Assembly: GCF_001942495.1 (NCBI RefSeq)
Contig: NZ_MKZS01000001.1
Location: 5,661,629 to 5,725,504 of the forward strand
Reading direction: 5' to 3'
DNA: 63,876 nt
From: Moorena bouillonii PNG
GTDB taxonomy: Bacteria > Cyanobacteriota > Cyanobacteriia > Cyanobacteriales > Coleofasciculaceae
Shown: positions 62,806 to 63,876 of the stretch, piece by piece
Layout: each line of letters opens with the position of its first letter
Numbering within the stretch: the stretch's first letter is position 1
The notes under the pieces: generated by a model
The model's database searches: none
What the model saw: only the letters and a program-made list of their open reading frames with translations
What the model was told of the DNA's origin: nothing
Position numbers and translations under genes: made by a program

Positions 62806-63301
62806 GGTTTTTGTTAATGCTCAGTGTTGATTGCTTAGTCCTAAGTAGGTTTCTAAGTTAGGACTTAGGCAAAGAACCAGGCTCAGGCTTTATATATATA
62901 GAGGCGTTCGTTCGCGTAGCGTGGCCTACGGCCAATGGAGCGCCTTTACTTTTATGCGATTGACCTTTGGTCACGCTAATGGCAAAGCCCGACGCTGCGC
63001 GAACGCGAACGCTATTTTGTATGCGATCGCGTTTGGTCACGCTAATGGCAAAGCCCGACGCTGCGCGAACGCGAACGCTATTTTGCTTTACCTATTTTGA
63101 TCTTTATATCACATTAAGCTTTATTTGTCAATACTTACGTAATATAAGTCTCACTTATTTACATTATTTAATAACCTGAGGGTAAATTACTCCCAAAAGC
63201 CTTTACAAAACTAACTATATTGCTTAATATAAATACATGAAGGCGCACACAAGCCGGACGAACCTCGAAAAGTTCATATTCATACCCGCAATCATTAGAA
63301 C
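62806..63301. repeat. Intergenic region with a duplicated ~64-nt palindromic unit
   Basis: The segment TTTGGTCACGCTAATGGCAA...GCGAACGCTATTTTG occurs twice in tandem (about 62958-63021 and 63022-63085), next to a GTTCGCGTAGCGTGGCCTAC palindrome at about 62911. Open frames here are repeat translation. The psbA promoter follows. Confidence 0.85.
63202..63230 (+). promoter_or_regulatory. psbA promoter
   Basis: TTTACA (63202-63207), 17-nt spacer, TAATAT (63225-63230), giving an expected transcript start near 63237 and a leader of about 65 nt. Close to the sigma-70 consensus, as for many cyanobacterial psbA genes. Confidence 0.75.
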
Positions 63302-63876
63302 ATGACTACTGTATTACAGCAGAGCAACACCTCTGTGTGGTCTCAGTTCTGCAATTGGGTCACCTCTACCAACAACCGCCTCTATGTAGGTTGGTTTGGT
63401 GTATTAATGATCCCAACCCTGCTAGCTGCTACCACCTGCTTCATCATTGCATTCATCGCTGCTCCTCCTGTGGACATCGATGGTATCCGCGAGCCCGTTG
63501 CTGGTTCTCTGATGTACGGAAACAACATCATCTCTGGTGCTGTTGTTCCTTCTTCTAACGCCATTGGCCTACACTTCTACCCAATCTGGGAAGCTGCTTC
63601 CCTAGATGAGTGGCTCTACAACGGTGGTCCTTACCAGTTGGTAGTGTTCCACTTCCTGATTGGTGTATTTGCCTACATGGGTCGTGAGTGGGAACTGAGC
63701 TACCGCTTAGGTATGCGTCCTTGGATCTGCGTCGCTTACAGCGCACCGGTTGCAGCTGCTAGCGCCGTGTTCCTGATCTACCCAATCGGACAAGGTTCTT
63801 TCTCCGATGGTATGCCTCTAGGTATCAGCGGAACCTTCAACTTCATGTTCGTGTTCCAAGCTGAGCACAACATCCT
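63302..63876 (+). CDS. psbA: Photosystem II D1 protein (5' part; runs off the window)
   Basis: The first 191 residues of D1 are present: [111 protein letters not shown] (Tyr-Z and Asp170 region) and FQAEHNI. D1 binds the reaction-centre pigments and part of the Mn4Ca cluster in the thylakoid membrane. At the position equivalent to 130 the residue is Glu (GREWELS), as in high-light D1 forms. The C-terminus lies outside the window. Confidence 0.98.
   Translation, partial: MTTVLQQSNTSVWSQFCNWVTSTNNRLYVGWFGVLMIPTLLAATTCFIIAFIAAPPVDIDGIREPVAGSLMYGNNIISGAVVPSSNAIGLHFYPIWEAASLDEWLYNGGPYQLVVFHFLIGVFAYMGREWELSYRLGMRPWICVAYSAPVAAASAVFLIYPIGQGSFSDGMPLGISGTFNFMFVFQAEHNI

Noticed and set aside
62967-63179. 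70-codon plus-strand ORF before psbA
   Set aside because: It is translation of the duplicated palindromic unit (VTLMAKPDAARTRTL twice).

Overview
The window looks like a chromosome segment of a filamentous, repeat-rich cyanobacterium, most like Moorena/Moorea. The evidence is a psbA gene running off the right edge, many GCGATCGC (HIP1) octamers, XisH/XisI, CHAT-TPR and HepA/HepC-type genes, and heptamer tandem repeats in most intergenic spaces. The genus is inferred from gene and repeat content only. No rRNA or tRNA gene was recognised.

Left third (1-22 kb) is an accessory region. Two Rpn/DUF4351 nuclease genes (one broken) precede a three-gene TPR/CHAT-protease operon. An IS701-like element and two IS4-type elements follow, all decayed and riddled with small hairpin repeats (families A, B and C, defined in the features). 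Between the IS4 copies lies a frameshifted toxin-like/immunity-like pair. Then come three tandem minus-strand genes with a near-identical N-terminus carrying DUF4157 (the eCIS effector domain) and unrelated C-terminal tails, i.e. a polymorphic effector cassette, followed by xisH-xisI.

The middle (22-32 kb) holds a cobalamin-binding-protein gene overlapping an AAA ATPase-PIN nuclease pair, csaB, a YifB/ComM-type ATPase, and a Fic gene split right after its catalytic motif by a 2.4-kb group II intron encoding an RT-HNH protein. Removing the intron restores the Fic frame exactly.

From 32.5 to 57.9 kb a minus-strand exopolysaccharide island resembles the heterocyst envelope polysaccharide island. 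In order of transcription it has a STAS-sugar transferase fusion, a GT4 gene, a Wzc-type tyrosine kinase, a HepC-like transferase, gmd and a Gmd-like paralogue, a HepA-like ABC exporter, an intact IS4 insertion, glycosyltransferases, a methyltransferase, a Wzy/ligase-like membrane protein and a membrane-anchored beta-propeller. Together these would make nucleotide sugars, load an undecaprenyl carrier, extend, flip, polymerise and export a polysaccharide.

At 59-62 kb is the most interesting candidate system: an APH-type kinase gene and a HopA1-type lyase gene, divergently placed from a 107-residue precursor-like peptide with a leader ending in Gly-Gly and a proline-rich core with 3 Cys, 7 Thr and no Ser. 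This is the dehydration module of class V lanthipeptides and thioamitides beside an unusual substrate. A HIT-family gene and psbA close the window.
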